Origin: Pseudomonas wuhanensis
GTDB lineage: Bacteria; Pseudomonadota; Gammaproteobacteria; Pseudomonadales; Pseudomonadaceae
Assembly: GCF_030687395.1 (NCBI RefSeq)
Contig: NZ_CP117430.1
Span: 5,952,001-6,016,000 of the forward strand
Reading direction: 5' to 3'
Length of the DNA stretch: 64,000 bases
Shown here one piece after another: positions 1 through 10,389 of this stretch. A program made the translations under genes and the position numbers. How positions within the stretch are numbered: position 1 is the first letter of the stretch; each line of letters starts with the position of its first letter. The notes under the pieces were generated by a model, which worked only from the letters and a program-made list of their open reading frames with translations, was not told the origin of the DNA and searched no databases.

Positions 1-98
1 ACGGCAAACCGTTCGTCTTCAGCAACCAGAAAACCGGCCAGGGCCTGGAAGCAATCATAGCCTTCATCGAACGCCAGGGCTTGCTGACTGCGGCCTGA
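1..98 (+). CDS. ureG: Urease accessory GTPase UreG, C-terminal end only
   Basis: An open frame enters from the left edge (codons in phase with base 3) and stops with TGA at 96-98. The last residues read [19 protein letters not shown] and end in LLTAA. This fits the conserved tail of UreG, the SIMIBI-class GTPase that helps load nickel into urease; the NxKTGxG stretch is typical of its base-recognition region. Only about 31 residues are visible, so the call leans on the tail motif and on the next gene being a HupE/UreJ nickel permease, a common neighbour of ure genes. The family assignment is likely but is made from a short fragment. Confidence 0.75.
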   Translation, partial: GKPFVFSNQKTGQGLEAIIAFIERQGLLTAA

Positions 99-126
99 TC
101 ACACTTATCAACAAGGAAGCTTATCC

Positions 127-699
127 ATGACACTGAAACGCATTCTGGGCGCCATGGCCCTGCTGCTGAGCCCGGCCATCGCGTTCGCTCACCCGGGCCA
201 TGGCGACAATGGCTTGATGGCCGGCATCAGCCACCCGATCGGCGGCCTCGATCACTTGCTGGCAATGGTTGCCGTGGGGTTGTGGGCCGCGCAGCAGAAA
301 GGCGCCGCGCGCTGGGCGCTGCCGTGCACGTTCGTGGGCACTATGCTGATCGGCGGCCTGCTGGGTTTTGAAGGGTTGAACCTGCCGGCGCTGGAAAGCG
401 GGATTGCCGCATCGGTATTGGCATTGGGCCTGGCGGTGGCTTTAGCGGTGCGTCCGCCGTTGAGCCTGGCGGTGGCTGCGACCGCGTTGTTCGCGCTGTT
501 TCATGGCGTGGCGCATGGTCTGGAGTTGCCGGAGATGTCGAGCCCGTGGGCGTATGCGGTTGGGTTTGTGGTGGCGACGGCGGCGTTGCATGCAGCGGGT
601 TTTGCGGTGGTTCGAGTGCTGCCTCAGGCGGCGGCACCGTTGGTTCGGCTGGCGGGTGCGGCTTCGGCGGCTACTGGGGTGTGGTTGCTGGCGGGTTGA
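127..699 (+). CDS. ureJ: HupE/UreJ-family nickel permease
   Basis: A 190-aa hydrophobic protein. Residues 1-21 look like a signal peptide or first membrane helix, followed by a histidine-rich start of the mature part (H22-P-G-H25) and the family signature HPxxGxDH at residues 36-43; a second FHGxAHG motif lies near residues 125-132. About six transmembrane segments are apparent. HupE/UreJ proteins are secondary transporters for Ni2+ (some for Co2+), supplying hydrogenase or urease; the location 28 bases after ureG points to urease. The start is preceded by AAGGAA at a normal distance. It is probably the last gene of the urease operon, because REP sequence and an IS follow. Confidence 0.88.
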   Translation: MTLKRILGAMALLLSPAIAFAHPGHGDNGLMAGISHPIGGLDHLLAMVAVGLWAAQQKGAARWALPCTFVGTMLIGGLLGFEGLNLPALESGIAASVLALGLAVALAVRPPLSLAVAATALFALFHGVAHGLELPEMSSPWAYAVGFVVATAALHAAGFAVVRVLPQAAAPLVRLAGAASAATGVWLLAG

Positions 700-720
700 T
701 TCTTTAGCGCCTGAACCGGC

Positions 721-730
721 CTCATCGCGG
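721..730. repeat. Left target-site duplication of the IS
   Basis: CTCATCGCGG lies directly outside the left inverted repeat and is repeated exactly at 2109-2118, directly outside the right one. A 10-bp direct duplication suits IS4-family transposition. Most of this sequence belongs to a REP element. Confidence 0.9.
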
Positions 731-750
731 CATAGGTATCTACACATCTC
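731..750 (+). repeat. IS left terminal inverted repeat
   Basis: CATAGGTATCTACACATCTC; an exact reverse complement of 2089-2108. It lies just past the transposase stop codon, which overlaps its inner end. Confidence 0.92.
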
Positions 751-2051
751 TAAAGTCTTCGGCTGGCCACCCAGCCGATGGCCTCTTTAGCAAAACCCGC
801 CAGTTCCTGGGGCGTGTATTGTTCCAATGTCTCGCACATGGCCAAAAGCATGTATAAACCGGCCAGCAGCGCGGAAGCCGTCACCGGCTGCGAGCGCTTC
901 ATCTGTCGACCAGACAGACGGACCAAAAAATCCCGTGTTTGCTCAGCGAACTCCCCCTTAGCCCGCATCAGACGCCAACTGACAGCACATGCCTGACTGG
1001 CGATCAACAGCCGTTTGAACACCGCTTCACCGCTCTCTTGCTGCCAGTTTTCCAGCTGATGCCCACCCCCTTTAAGCAGTTTGAAGTAGGACTCGATACG
1101 CCAGCGCCAGTAATACCAGAGCGCCAATCGTTCATCTGCGACCTCTTGCTCAAGGTTGCTCAGCAAATACCATTCGGCCAGCAGGTGACCATCGGCTCCC
1201 AGTATTCGGCTCACGACGAGCCGGGCCGGCAACGGCTCACCAGACTTGCGCAGCGTCTTGCGGTCGGCCCTGTCTTTGGTGAAAGGCTGGGCTTGGCGAG
1301 TCAGCACGACGGCGGTTTCTCCCACCCATTGAATGGCCGGTTTTCCTTTGTAGTCCACCTTGCGAGTTTTGCGGTAGGTCATCTCGCGAGCAATTTGACT
1401 CAGGGCCCTCGATTGACCTGCATGACTGGCCGTGGAACCGGCCTTGACTCGCACCAGCCATTGCCGACCCTCGGCCTGCCATTGCCTCAGGTGAGCGACC
1501 GAATCAGCCTCTCGATCCACGATATGGACAAGCGGCTTGGCAAAATTCTGCTGTTCCAGCCAAGTGATACGTTGTGTCAGTTCATGCAGATGCTTCTCAG
1601 GGACCAGCACTTCTTCGGCTCGCGTGCTGAGCACGCCGTCCTTGGTCGCCAGATTTTGAGCGGGAGTACAGATCGGTGCACCGTCACGGTCGGTGACTAG
1701 CAGGCTGCTTTGCAGCTCGTAACCGATGTCGCCCCGGTGGGTCATTTGCAGGCGATCAGCCTTGCTGTGGTGGTGCATGTAATTGAGCCGAGACCAATCG
1801 TGCATGACCAGCGCGTAATCATCACAGTCATCCCGACAACCCTCGTGGGCCAGCGCCAGCAGCGGTTTAACCAGGTCAACGGGCCGAACCCGGTCATTGC
1901 TCAAAAATCGCCAAAGGGCTTGCGTCTGTGCAAAAGCCTTGTCGCTTCGCGGCAAGGCTTTCATCCCGGCGGCCAGCGCCGGTAGTCCATTACTGTGTCC
2001 CATGACTAACTCGTCGTATCGTTTTGTCAGTCGGGCATCTAGCCCGGTCAT
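750..2051 (-). CDS. IS4-family DDE transposase
   Basis: A 433-aa transposase. The catalytic triad can be placed: D85 in HDWS, D179 in VDRE, and E320 in the YREK signature. That signature, Y-x2-R-x3-E-x6-K, is exact here (Y313, R316, E320, K327) and is diagnostic of the IS4 family. The N-terminal part carries the short helical DNA-binding region usual for this group (LWRFLSND). The gene occupies almost all of the element between the inverted repeats and has no internal stop or frameshift, so it is expected to be functional. The start chosen is the ATG 38 bases inside the right inverted repeat; the in-frame ATG at residue 17 is an alternative. Confidence 0.95.
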   Translation of the reverse strand: MTGLDARLTKRYDELVMGHSNGLPALAAGMKALPRSDKAFAQTQALWRFLSNDRVRPVDLVKPLLALAHEGCRDDCDDYALVMHDWSRLNYMHHHSKADRLQMTHRGDIGYELQSSLLVTDRDGAPICTPAQNLATKDGVLSTRAEEVLVPEKHLHELTQRITWLEQQNFAKPLVHIVDREADSVAHLRQWQAEGRQWLVRVKAGSTASHAGQSRALSQIAREMTYRKTRKVDYKGKPAIQWVGETAVVLTRQAQPFTKDRADRKTLRKSGEPLPARLVVSRILGADGHLLAEWYLLSNLEQEVADERLALWYYWRWRIESYFKLLKGGGHQLENWQQESGEAVFKRLLIASQACAVSWRLMRAKGEFAEQTRDFLVRLSGRQMKRSQPVTASALLAGLYMLLAMCETLEQYTPQELAGFAKEAIGWVASRRL

Positions 2052-2088
2052 TTGATATCCATGCCGTCCCTTTATAGACCAGGATCGG

Positions 2089-2108
2089 GAGATGTGTAGA
2101 TACCTATG
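2089..2108 (-). repeat. IS right terminal inverted repeat
   Basis: Exact complement of the left end at 731-750. The transposase promoter must lie between this repeat and the start codon at 2051. Confidence 0.92.
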
Positions 2109-2118
2109 CTCATCGCGG
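2109..2118. repeat. Right target-site duplication of the IS
   Basis: CTCATCGCGG, identical to 721-730. Confidence 0.9.
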
Positions 2119-2206
2119 GTAAGCCCGCTCCCACAGGATATTCGCCGCCAGCACAGATCGTGTGAATACCGATGATCCCTGTGGGAGCGGGCTTGCCCGC
2201 GATAGC
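2111..2206. repeat. REP pair, family A, interrupted on the left by the IS
   Basis: Two inverted arms, GCGGGTAAGCCCGCTCCCAC at 2116-2135 and the opposing GTGGGAGCGGGCTTGCCCGC at 2179-2198, separated by about 43 bases. This is the Pseudomonas REP type with core GTGGGAGCGGGCTTGC. The IS lies at the outer edge of the left arm. Confidence 0.85.
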
Positions 2207-2288
2207 GTCCGATCAGACACCGCCTCTCTCAAGCCTGCCTCTCTGCTACCATGTCGCGCAATCGCCCCTGCCGTGACGACGCCAGCCA

Positions 2289-3416
2289 ATGCCCTCTGTT
2301 TCCCGCTCTGCTTCCCAGCCTGAATTGACCGCCCTGTTCGCCTCGGTGCAACAGCACTTCCAGGACGTGATCGTGCCGCTCTGGCAAGGCCCCGGCTGGA
2401 ACGCCGACATGGCATTGCCGTATGAAGCGCTGGACGCCGAGCATCGACCGCTACCCCCTCAGCGCTACCGGGCCATGGCTTGCGCGCGGCAGCTGTACCT
2501 GTTTTCCAGCCTGATCGGCCAAGTGCCTCAGGCCGAAGAACGGGCGGCGGCACTGTTCCGATCCTTGCAACAGCATTTCCACGATGCCGAGCATGGCGGC
2601 TGGTTCTACAGCATCGACCCGCAAGGTGCGCCGCTGGATCAGCGCAAAGACCTCTACACCCACGCCTTCATCCTGTTCGCCTGCGCCCATTATTGGGAAA
2701 AGGTTCGCGAACCGCTGGTGGAGTCGGTACTCAACGCCGCGCTGGAAGTGGTGGCGCAGCGCTTCGCCACAGGCGACGGCCTGTACGAAGCCAGCCTGGA
2801 CCGTGATTGGTCCTCGCTCAACTCCGGGCCGCTGCAGAATCCATTGATGCATTTGGCCGAAGCCTTTCTCGCCATCCTTTCAGTGCGCGAGGACGCTGCT
2901 GTGCAGAGCGCGCTTATCGAGTTATGCACAGCCATGCAGAAGCGCTTCATCGATCCGCAACACGCGGTATTGATGGAAAAGCCGCTGGGCGCTGTGGATA
3001 ACTGGTTCGAGCCAGGCCATCAGTTCGAATGGTACTTCCTGCTGGAGTCCTCACCATTACTGCGCGGCTCCAAGCTGCATGCCTCGCTGGATCGCGCCTT
3101 TACGTTTACCGAGCAACTGGGCGTGGATCAACATACCGGGGCTGTGCGCGCGATGCTGGAACTGGATGACCATCCTCGTGATGCGACCCAGCGCATCTGG
3201 GCCCAGGCTGAATACCTGCGTGCCCTGACTTTGCGCCCGGGCAGCGAAGCCTCTGTGCAACACCAATTGCAGGCGCTGCAACAACGCTTTTTGCATGCGG
3301 GCGGCTGGTATGAGTGTCGCGATGAGCATGGCGAAGTGAGCCGCAAGGACATGCCTTCGACTACGCCTTATCATTTGGCAACCTGTTATCGCGGGTTGGT
3401 CGAGTATTTGCGCTGA
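2289..3416 (+). CDS. AGE-family epimerase/isomerase (mannose isomerase or N-acylglucosamine 2-epimerase type)
   Basis: A 375-aa protein, slightly shorter than typical AGE (N-acyl-D-glucosamine 2-epimerase) family members of about 390-410 aa, which form an (alpha/alpha)6 barrel. Conserved family motifs are present: HAFILFACAHYW at 125-136, NPLMHLAEA at 184-192, the active-site loop EPGHQFEW at 241-248 (catalytic-type H244), and the C-terminal PYHLATCYRG. The exact substrate (mannose/fructose/glucose interconversion or an N-acylated sugar) cannot be read from sequence. It stands alone between REP elements, so context does not help. A cytoplasmic enzyme; no signal peptide is visible. Confidence 0.85.
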   Translation: MPSVSRSASQPELTALFASVQQHFQDVIVPLWQGPGWNADMALPYEALDAEHRPLPPQRYRAMACARQLYLFSSLIGQVPQAEERAAALFRSLQQHFHDAEHGGWFYSIDPQGAPLDQRKDLYTHAFILFACAHYWEKVREPLVESVLNAALEVVAQRFATGDGLYEASLDRDWSSLNSGPLQNPLMHLAEAFLAILSVREDAAVQSALIELCTAMQKRFIDPQHAVLMEKPLGAVDNWFEPGHQFEWYFLLESSPLLRGSKLHASLDRAFTFTEQLGVDQHTGAVRAMLELDDHPRDATQRIWAQAEYLRALTLRPGSEASVQHQLQALQQRFLHAGGWYECRDEHGEVSRKDMPSTTPYHLATCYRGLVEYLR

Positions 3417-3430
3417 CCGGGCGATTGCTT

Positions 3431-3518
3431 TCGCGGGCAAGCCCGCTCCCACAGGGTTTGTGTCGTTCGCGAAATAGCGAGTCAACACAAACCCTGTGAG
3501 AGCGTGGCTTGCCCGCGA
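3431..3518. repeat. REP pair, family A
   Basis: Arms TCGCGGGCAAGCCCGCTCCC (3431-3450) and an opposing slightly diverged copy (AGAGCGTGGCTTGCCCGCGA, 3499-3518). It lies between the convergent ends of the epimerase and the SDR gene. Confidence 0.85.
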
Positions 3519-3534
3519 TGGCCGTTACGCGGTC

Positions 3535-4952
<1,418 letters not shown>

Positions 4953-4967
4953 ATTTCCCCGCGCTCC

Positions 4968-5061
4968 TTGTGGGAGCGGGCTTGCTCGCGAAGAGGGAGT
5001 GTCAGCCGACATCAATGTTGCCTGGCACACCGCCTTCGCGAGCAAGCCCGCTCCCACAGGG
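4968..5061. repeat. REP pair, family A
   Basis: Arms TTGTGGGAGCGGGCTTGCTC (4968 onward) and GAGCAAGCCCGCTCCCACAG (ending 5059), about 50 bases apart, downstream of livF. Confidence 0.87.
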
Positions 5062-5082
5062 TTGGTGGTGTTTTACAGATAG

Positions 5083-5111
5083 AAAAAACCCCGGCGATTG
5101 CTCGTCGGGGC
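5083..5111 (-). terminator. Rho-independent terminator of the liv operon
   Basis: On the minus strand GCCCCGAC / loop / CGCCGGGG is followed by TTTTTT, 22 bases past the livF stop. Confidence 0.85.
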
Positions 5112-5132
5112 TTGTTTGTTGCTACGGTGAAC

Positions 5133-5849
5133 TCAGTGGCCGCCGAGGTAGGCGTTACGCACTTCATCGTTCACCAGCAGCTCCTTGCCGGTGCCGCTGA
5201 GGCGGATCTCGCCGTTGACCATCACGTACGCCCGGTCCGACAGCTTGAGGGCGTGGTTGGCGTTCTGCTCCACCAGGAAGATAGTCATGCCAGTGCTGGC
5301 CAGTTCCCGCAGGGTCGCGAAGATCTGTTTCACCACAATCGGCGCCAGGCCCAGGCTCGGCTCATCGAGCAACAACAGTTTTGGCCGACTCATCAGAGCC
5401 CGTGCGATGGCAAGCATTTGCTGCTCGCCGCCGGACATGGTCATGGCGCGTTGGGTACGCCGCTCTTCGAGCCGTGGAAACAACTCGAACATGCGCTGCA
5501 TGTCTTCCTTGGCGTACTTGTCACCGATCGGAATGGTGCCCATCAACAGGTTTTCCTCGACAGTCATGTCAGGGAACACCCGCCGGCCTTCCGGCGATTG
5601 AGCAATACCGTTGGAGGCAATGTAGTGGGACGATTTGTGAGTGATATCCACACCCTGATAGACGATTTGCCCGTCAGCCGCCCTCGGCTGGCCGAAGATC
5701 GACATCAGAAGGGTCGATTTTCCGGCGCCGTTGGAGCCGATCAGGCTGACGGTTTCACCTTCATTGATGTGCAACGAGACTTTTTTCAGGGCCTGGATCG
5801 GCCCGTAGAACACGTCCAGATTCTTGAGTTCGAGGATGGGTGCACTCAT
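5133..5849 (-). CDS. livF: Branched-chain amino acid ABC transporter ATP-binding protein LivF
   Basis: A 238-aa ABC ATPase of the LivF/BraG type. Walker A GSNGAGKS is at 38-45, the signature MSGGEQQ at 138-144, and Walker B LLLLDEPS at 158-165, followed by the H-loop region. It pairs with LivG to energise uptake of leucine, isoleucine, valine (often also alanine, threonine) through LivHM. The start overlaps the livG stop by four bases (ATGA), indicating translational coupling. It is the last gene of the operon; a terminator follows at once. The length matches the family. Confidence 0.96.
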   Translation of the reverse strand: MSAPILELKNLDVFYGPIQALKKVSLHINEGETVSLIGSNGAGKSTLLMSIFGQPRAADGQIVYQGVDITHKSSHYIASNGIAQSPEGRRVFPDMTVEENLLMGTIPIGDKYAKEDMQRMFELFPRLEERRTQRAMTMSGGEQQMLAIARALMSRPKLLLLDEPSLGLAPIVVKQIFATLRELASTGMTIFLVEQNANHALKLSDRAYVMVNGEIRLSGTGKELLVNDEVRNAYLGGH

Positions 5850-6718
5850 ACCACTTCCTCTTCTTCGGCGCCCAGGTAGGCGGCAATCACTTTCGGATCG
5901 TGTCGAATCGCTTCAGGCCCGCCCTCGGCGATGACAACGCCGTGGTCCAGCACCACGATGTGGTCGGAAATACTCATTACCATGCCCATGTCGTGTTCGA
6001 TCAGCACCACGGTCAGATCATGCTCATCGCGCAGCAGCCGGATCATCGCGCTCAGCGCTTCGGTTTCCTGAGGGTTGAGGCCGGCGGCCGGTTCGTCGAG
6101 GCAGATGATCTGCGGTCGGGTGCACATGGCCCGGGCGATCTCCAGACGGCGTTGCTGACCGTAGGACAGTTCACCGGCCAGACGGTTGGCGCAGTCCACC
6201 AGATCCACCACTTCCAGCCAGTAAAACGCGTGGTCCAGTGCATCGCTTTCGGCCTTGCGGTAACCCTTGGTGTTGAGGATACCGGCCAGCATGCCGCGGT
6301 TGACCCACATGTGCTGGGCCACCAGCAGGTTTTCCAGCACCGACATTTCCCTGAACAGGCGAATGTTCTGGAACGTCCGCGCCAGACCGGCACGGTTAAT
6401 CAGGTGCGTGCCACCGAACATCTTGTAGTGGAGTCGGCCGATAAAGCTTTTCGGCGAAACGAAATCGGTTGCCTTGAACGGCTCACCGAGCATCTTGATG
6501 ACGTCGGTTTTCACCCCACGGGTGTTGAGCTCTATATGCCCGCCGGACGCTTTGTAGAACCCGGTCAGGCAGTTGAATACGGTGGTCTTGCCTGCGCCGT
6601 TGGGGCCGATCAGCGCGAAGATCGAGTTGCGCTTGACCTTCAGGCTGACGTCACTCAGCGCCTTGATGCCACCGAAGTGCATCATCAGGTTTTCGACCGA
6701 GAGTACGACTTCGCTCAT
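5846..6718 (-). CDS. livG: Branched-chain amino acid ABC transporter ATP-binding protein LivG
   Basis: A 290-aa ABC ATPase. Walker A GPNGAGKT is at 38-45, the signature LSYGQQR at 184-190, Walker B IICLDEP at 204-210. It is about 35 residues longer than E. coli LivG; the extra sequence is in the helical domain between Walker A and the signature (roughly residues 65-110), as is common in Pseudomonas. Start and stop overlap neighbours by ATGA on both sides (livM upstream, livF downstream), so the three are translated in a coupled way. The C terminus is acidic (EEEEVV). Confidence 0.96.
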   Translation of the reverse strand: MSEVVLSVENLMMHFGGIKALSDVSLKVKRNSIFALIGPNGAGKTTVFNCLTGFYKASGGHIELNTRGVKTDVIKMLGEPFKATDFVSPKSFIGRLHYKMFGGTHLINRAGLARTFQNIRLFREMSVLENLLVAQHMWVNRGMLAGILNTKGYRKAESDALDHAFYWLEVVDLVDCANRLAGELSYGQQRRLEIARAMCTRPQIICLDEPAAGLNPQETEALSAMIRLLRDEHDLTVVLIEHDMGMVMSISDHIVVLDHGVVIAEGGPEAIRHDPKVIAAYLGAEEEEVV

Positions 6719-7998
6719 GGCGCTACTCCTTTACGCGGGGTCACACCGGTACGGCTGATTCGAATCAGGCCGCGCGGTCGCCAGATCATCATCAACACCA
6801 TCAGGATGCCAAACAGCAGCACGCGGTATTCAGCGAAGCCACGCAGCAATTCCGGGGCGACGGTCAGCACGAATGCCGCGATCACCACGCCAATGGTCGA
6901 GCCCATGCCGCCGAGTACCACGATGGCGAGGATCAGTGCCGATTCGAAGAAGGTGAACGAGGTTGGGTTGACGAAACCCTGATAGGTGGCGAAGAACACT
7001 CCGGCCAGACCGGCAGTCGATGCGCCGATGGTGAACGCCGACAGCTTGACCAGTACGTGATTCAGGCCCATGGAACGACAGGCGATTTCGTCTTCACGCA
7101 AGGCTTCCCACGCCCGACCAACCGGCATGCGGGTCAAGCGGTGCTTGATGTAAAGCACGGCCAGCACCACCAGGAACAACACCGCGTATATGAAGTAGTA
7201 CTTCACGTCCGGGTTATAGGCGATGCCGAAGAACTCATGGAACGGAACTCCGCCCTCCTTCGCTCGTTTGCCGAACTCGATGCCGAAGAACGTCGGCAAC
7301 GGTGCCGCCATCCCGTTCGGGCCACCGGTCAGGGACAACCAGTTGTTGAGGATCAACCGGATGATTTCACCGAAGCCCAGGGTCACGATTGCCAGGTAGT
7401 CACCGTGCAGGCGCAATACCGGGAAACCCAGAATGCACCCAGCCAGGCCGGCGATGATCGCCGCCAAGGGCAACACCGTCCAGAAGCCCAGCCCCAGGTA
7501 TTGATAACCGAGCGCCAGCCCATAAGCGCCGATGGCGTAGAACGCCACGTAACCCAGGTCAAGCAACCCCGCCAGGCCGACCACTATATTCAGCCCCAGG
7601 CCCAGCAGCACGTAGATCAGCCCGAGGATGACCACGCCCAGCAGGTAGGAGTTGGAGAAGAACGGAAACACCACGGCGATGACGATCATCACCGGAATGA
7701 TCCAGCGCAGCCGCGATTTGTAGTCAGGCGCCAGTACATGCACCCCGGAGCCGGTGCTTTCAAAGCCTTCGAGGATACTCAGGCCCTTGGGAGTTTGCAG
7801 GAACAGGCTCAAGGCAAAGCGACCGGCCATGACGATGGCGACAATCCATGCCACCCGGGTCGCTTCCAGATTGAAGCCATAGCCATCGAGGACCACGCCG
7901 ACAATCGGGCCAAACACAATCAGGGCAACAAGGCCGGCGAGAATCGCATCAACCAGGCTTCTTTTGAGATCAATGGTTTTTTTAGTGGTTGAAGACAT
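6715..7998 (-). CDS. livM: Branched-chain amino acid ABC transporter permease LivM
   Basis: A 427-aa inner-membrane permease with about ten hydrophobic segments. It has the N-terminal extension of about 100 residues with extra helices that distinguishes LivM/BraE from the roughly 300-aa LivH. The family loop EAxREDExACxxMG (ABC coupling segment, EALREDEIACRSMG here) contacts the ATPases and is clearly present. It forms the translocation pore with LivH. The stop overlaps livG by ATGA; its start is only 3 bases after the livH stop. Confidence 0.95.
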   Translation of the reverse strand: MSSTTKKTIDLKRSLVDAILAGLVALIVFGPIVGVVLDGYGFNLEATRVAWIVAIVMAGRFALSLFLQTPKGLSILEGFESTGSGVHVLAPDYKSRLRWIIPVMIVIAVVFPFFSNSYLLGVVILGLIYVLLGLGLNIVVGLAGLLDLGYVAFYAIGAYGLALGYQYLGLGFWTVLPLAAIIAGLAGCILGFPVLRLHGDYLAIVTLGFGEIIRLILNNWLSLTGGPNGMAAPLPTFFGIEFGKRAKEGGVPFHEFFGIAYNPDVKYYFIYAVLFLVVLAVLYIKHRLTRMPVGRAWEALREDEIACRSMGLNHVLVKLSAFTIGASTAGLAGVFFATYQGFVNPTSFTFFESALILAIVVLGGMGSTIGVVIAAFVLTVAPELLRGFAEYRVLLFGILMVLMMIWRPRGLIRISRTGVTPRKGVAP

Positions 7999-8001
7999 CG
8001 C

Positions 8002-8916
<915 letters not shown>

Positions 8917-9072
8917 AACGCAATCTCACGCATTTGAGAGACTGCACAGAAACCGGATGCGTCGGACCGGGATTCAACCGCCGGCGCAACAAGGTTGTGT
9001 GCAGCTCTACGAGAAAAGACAGACGAGCCTTCTGGCGGAACCAGTCAGCTAAATAACGGTGGACACAATTTT

Positions 9073-9164
9073 TGTGGCGAGGGAGCTTGCTCCCGCTGGG
9101 TCGCAAAGCGGCCCCTAAAACAGGACTGCTGCGCAGTCCAACGGGAGCAAGCTCCCTCGCCACA
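9073..9164. repeat. REP pair, family B, inside the liv operon
   Basis: Arms TGTGGCGAGGGAGCTTGCTC (9074 onward) and GAGCAAGCTCCCTCGCCACA (ending 9164) enclose a second small palindrome. It sits between livK and livH, the classical position of intra-operon REPs that protect the upstream mRNA. Confidence 0.87.
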
Positions 9165-9183
9165 GACCGGTCACACGCTCATA

Positions 9184-10317
9184 TCACTTCTGTTTTTCCA
9201 GCTGGTGGTATTTGCCATCCTTGTCCCACTGGTAAACCACGTAGTCGGAGACCTTCAGGTCGCCCTTGGCGTCCCAGGTCTTCTCGCCCATCACGGTTTT
9301 GACCGGATTTTTCTTCAGCCACTCGGCGGCTTTCTCGCCACTGTTGGATTTGGAACCATTGAAGGCTGCGGCCAGGGTCTGGACCGAAGCATAGGCGTAC
9401 AGGGTGTAGCCTTCAGGTTCGGTGCCTTTCTTGCGGAATTCATCCACTACGGTCTTGCTGTCTGGCAGCAGGCGTGGGTCGGCGCCAAAGGTCATCAGTA
9501 CGCCATCAACGAATTGCGGACCGCCAGCGGTGGTCACCAGTTCGTCGGTTACGATGCCGTCGTCGGACATGAACTTGACGTCTTTGAGACCTTGCTCACG
9601 CAGTTGACGAACCAGAGGACCGGCTTCCGGGTGCAGTCCACCGAAGTAAACGACATCGGCGCCAGCGCCGCGGATTTTGGTGACGATGGTGCTGAAGTCT
9701 TTCTCGCCACGAGTCAGGCCTTCGTACAGCACCGGCGTTACGCCGCGCTTGACCAGTTGGGCCTTGGTAGCATCCGCCAGACCTTGACCGTAGGTGTCCT
9801 TGTCGTGCAGGACTACCACTTTCTTGCCCTTGAGCACGTCGACGATGTAGTCGCCGGCCACGATGCCTTGCTGGTCGTCACGCCCGCACATACGGAACAT
9901 GGCGCTCAGGCCGCGCTCGGTAACAGCCGGGTTGGTGGAACCTGGAGTGATCGCGATGATGCCCGCTTCGTCGTAGATCTCGGAGGCCGGGATGGTCGAC
10001 GAGGAGCAGAAGTGACCGACCACGCCAGCGACTTTCTGGTTGGTCAGGTCCTTGGCGACCGTCACAGCCTGTTTCGGTTCGCAAGCGTCATCGCCCTTGA
10101 CCAGTACGATTTTTTCCCCGTTTACACCGCCAGCGGCGTTGACTGCATCAGCCGCTGCCTGCGCCCCCTTCATGTACTGCTCGCCAAATGCCGCGTTGGC
10201 GCCCGTCATTGGACCCGCTACGCCGATCTTGATGTCAGCCTGAGCAAACGCAGAAACACCCAACGCAGTTGCCACTGCGAGGGCCAGAAAGCCTTTCTTG
10301 TAAAACGTCTGGGACAT
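9184..10317 (-). CDS. livK: Branched-chain amino acid ABC transporter substrate-binding protein LivK/BraC
   Basis: A 377-aa periplasmic type-I binding protein. Residues 1-27 form a signal peptide (positive start, hydrophobic core, cleavage after AQA, mature DIKIGVAGPMTGANAAFG). The PMTGxxAxxGxxxxxGAxxA stretch and the later GDDACEPKQAVTVA segment are characteristic of the Leu/Ile/Val-binding family. I chose the ATG at 10317 with GGAG 9 bases upstream; the longer frame would begin with TTG five codons earlier. First gene of the operon, preceded by a sigma-54 type promoter at 10374-10389. Confidence 0.96.
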   Translation of the reverse strand: MSQTFYKKGFLALAVATALGVSAFAQADIKIGVAGPMTGANAAFGEQYMKGAQAAADAVNAAGGVNGEKIVLVKGDDACEPKQAVTVAKDLTNQKVAGVVGHFCSSSTIPASEIYDEAGIIAITPGSTNPAVTERGLSAMFRMCGRDDQQGIVAGDYIVDVLKGKKVVVLHDKDTYGQGLADATKAQLVKRGVTPVLYEGLTRGEKDFSTIVTKIRGAGADVVYFGGLHPEAGPLVRQLREQGLKDVKFMSDDGIVTDELVTTAGGPQFVDGVLMTFGADPRLLPDSKTVVDEFRKKGTEPEGYTLYAYASVQTLAAAFNGSKSNSGEKAAEWLKKNPVKTVMGEKTWDAKGDLKVSDYVVYQWDKDGKYHQLEKQK

Positions 10318-10373
10318 GAGGTGGTGCTCCAAGGTTTTTTTTAGTTGGCACTGCGACTTCTCTGAATGCTCAG

Positions 10374-10389
10374 AGCAAGGGCCGTGCCA
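10374..10389 (-). promoter_or_regulatory. Sigma-54 (RpoN) promoter of livK
   Basis: On the minus strand the sequence is TGGCACGGCCCTTGCT, an essentially perfect match to the -24/-12 consensus TGGCACG-N4-TTGCW, with the GG and GC dinucleotides exactly ten bases apart. It ends 57 bases upstream of the livK start codon. Sigma-54 control would tie branched-chain amino acid uptake to nitrogen status through an enhancer-binding activator such as NtrC; no activator site was identified. Confidence 0.8.

Larger units (their letters stand above)
731..2108 (-). mobile_element. Complete IS4-family insertion sequence, 1378 bp
   Basis: The element is bounded by a perfect 20-bp inverted repeat (731-750, CATAGGTATCTACACATCTC, and its complement at 2089-2108) and flanked by 10-bp direct repeats (721-730 and 2109-2118). 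It contains one transposase gene reading leftward that fills nearly the whole length. Removing the element and one copy of the duplication restores a continuous REP arm (CATCGCGGGTAAGCCCGCTCCCACAG type), so it transposed into a REP. Perfect ends, an intact transposase and a perfect duplication all suggest a recent and possibly still active insertion. I do not assign a named IS. Confidence 0.95.
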
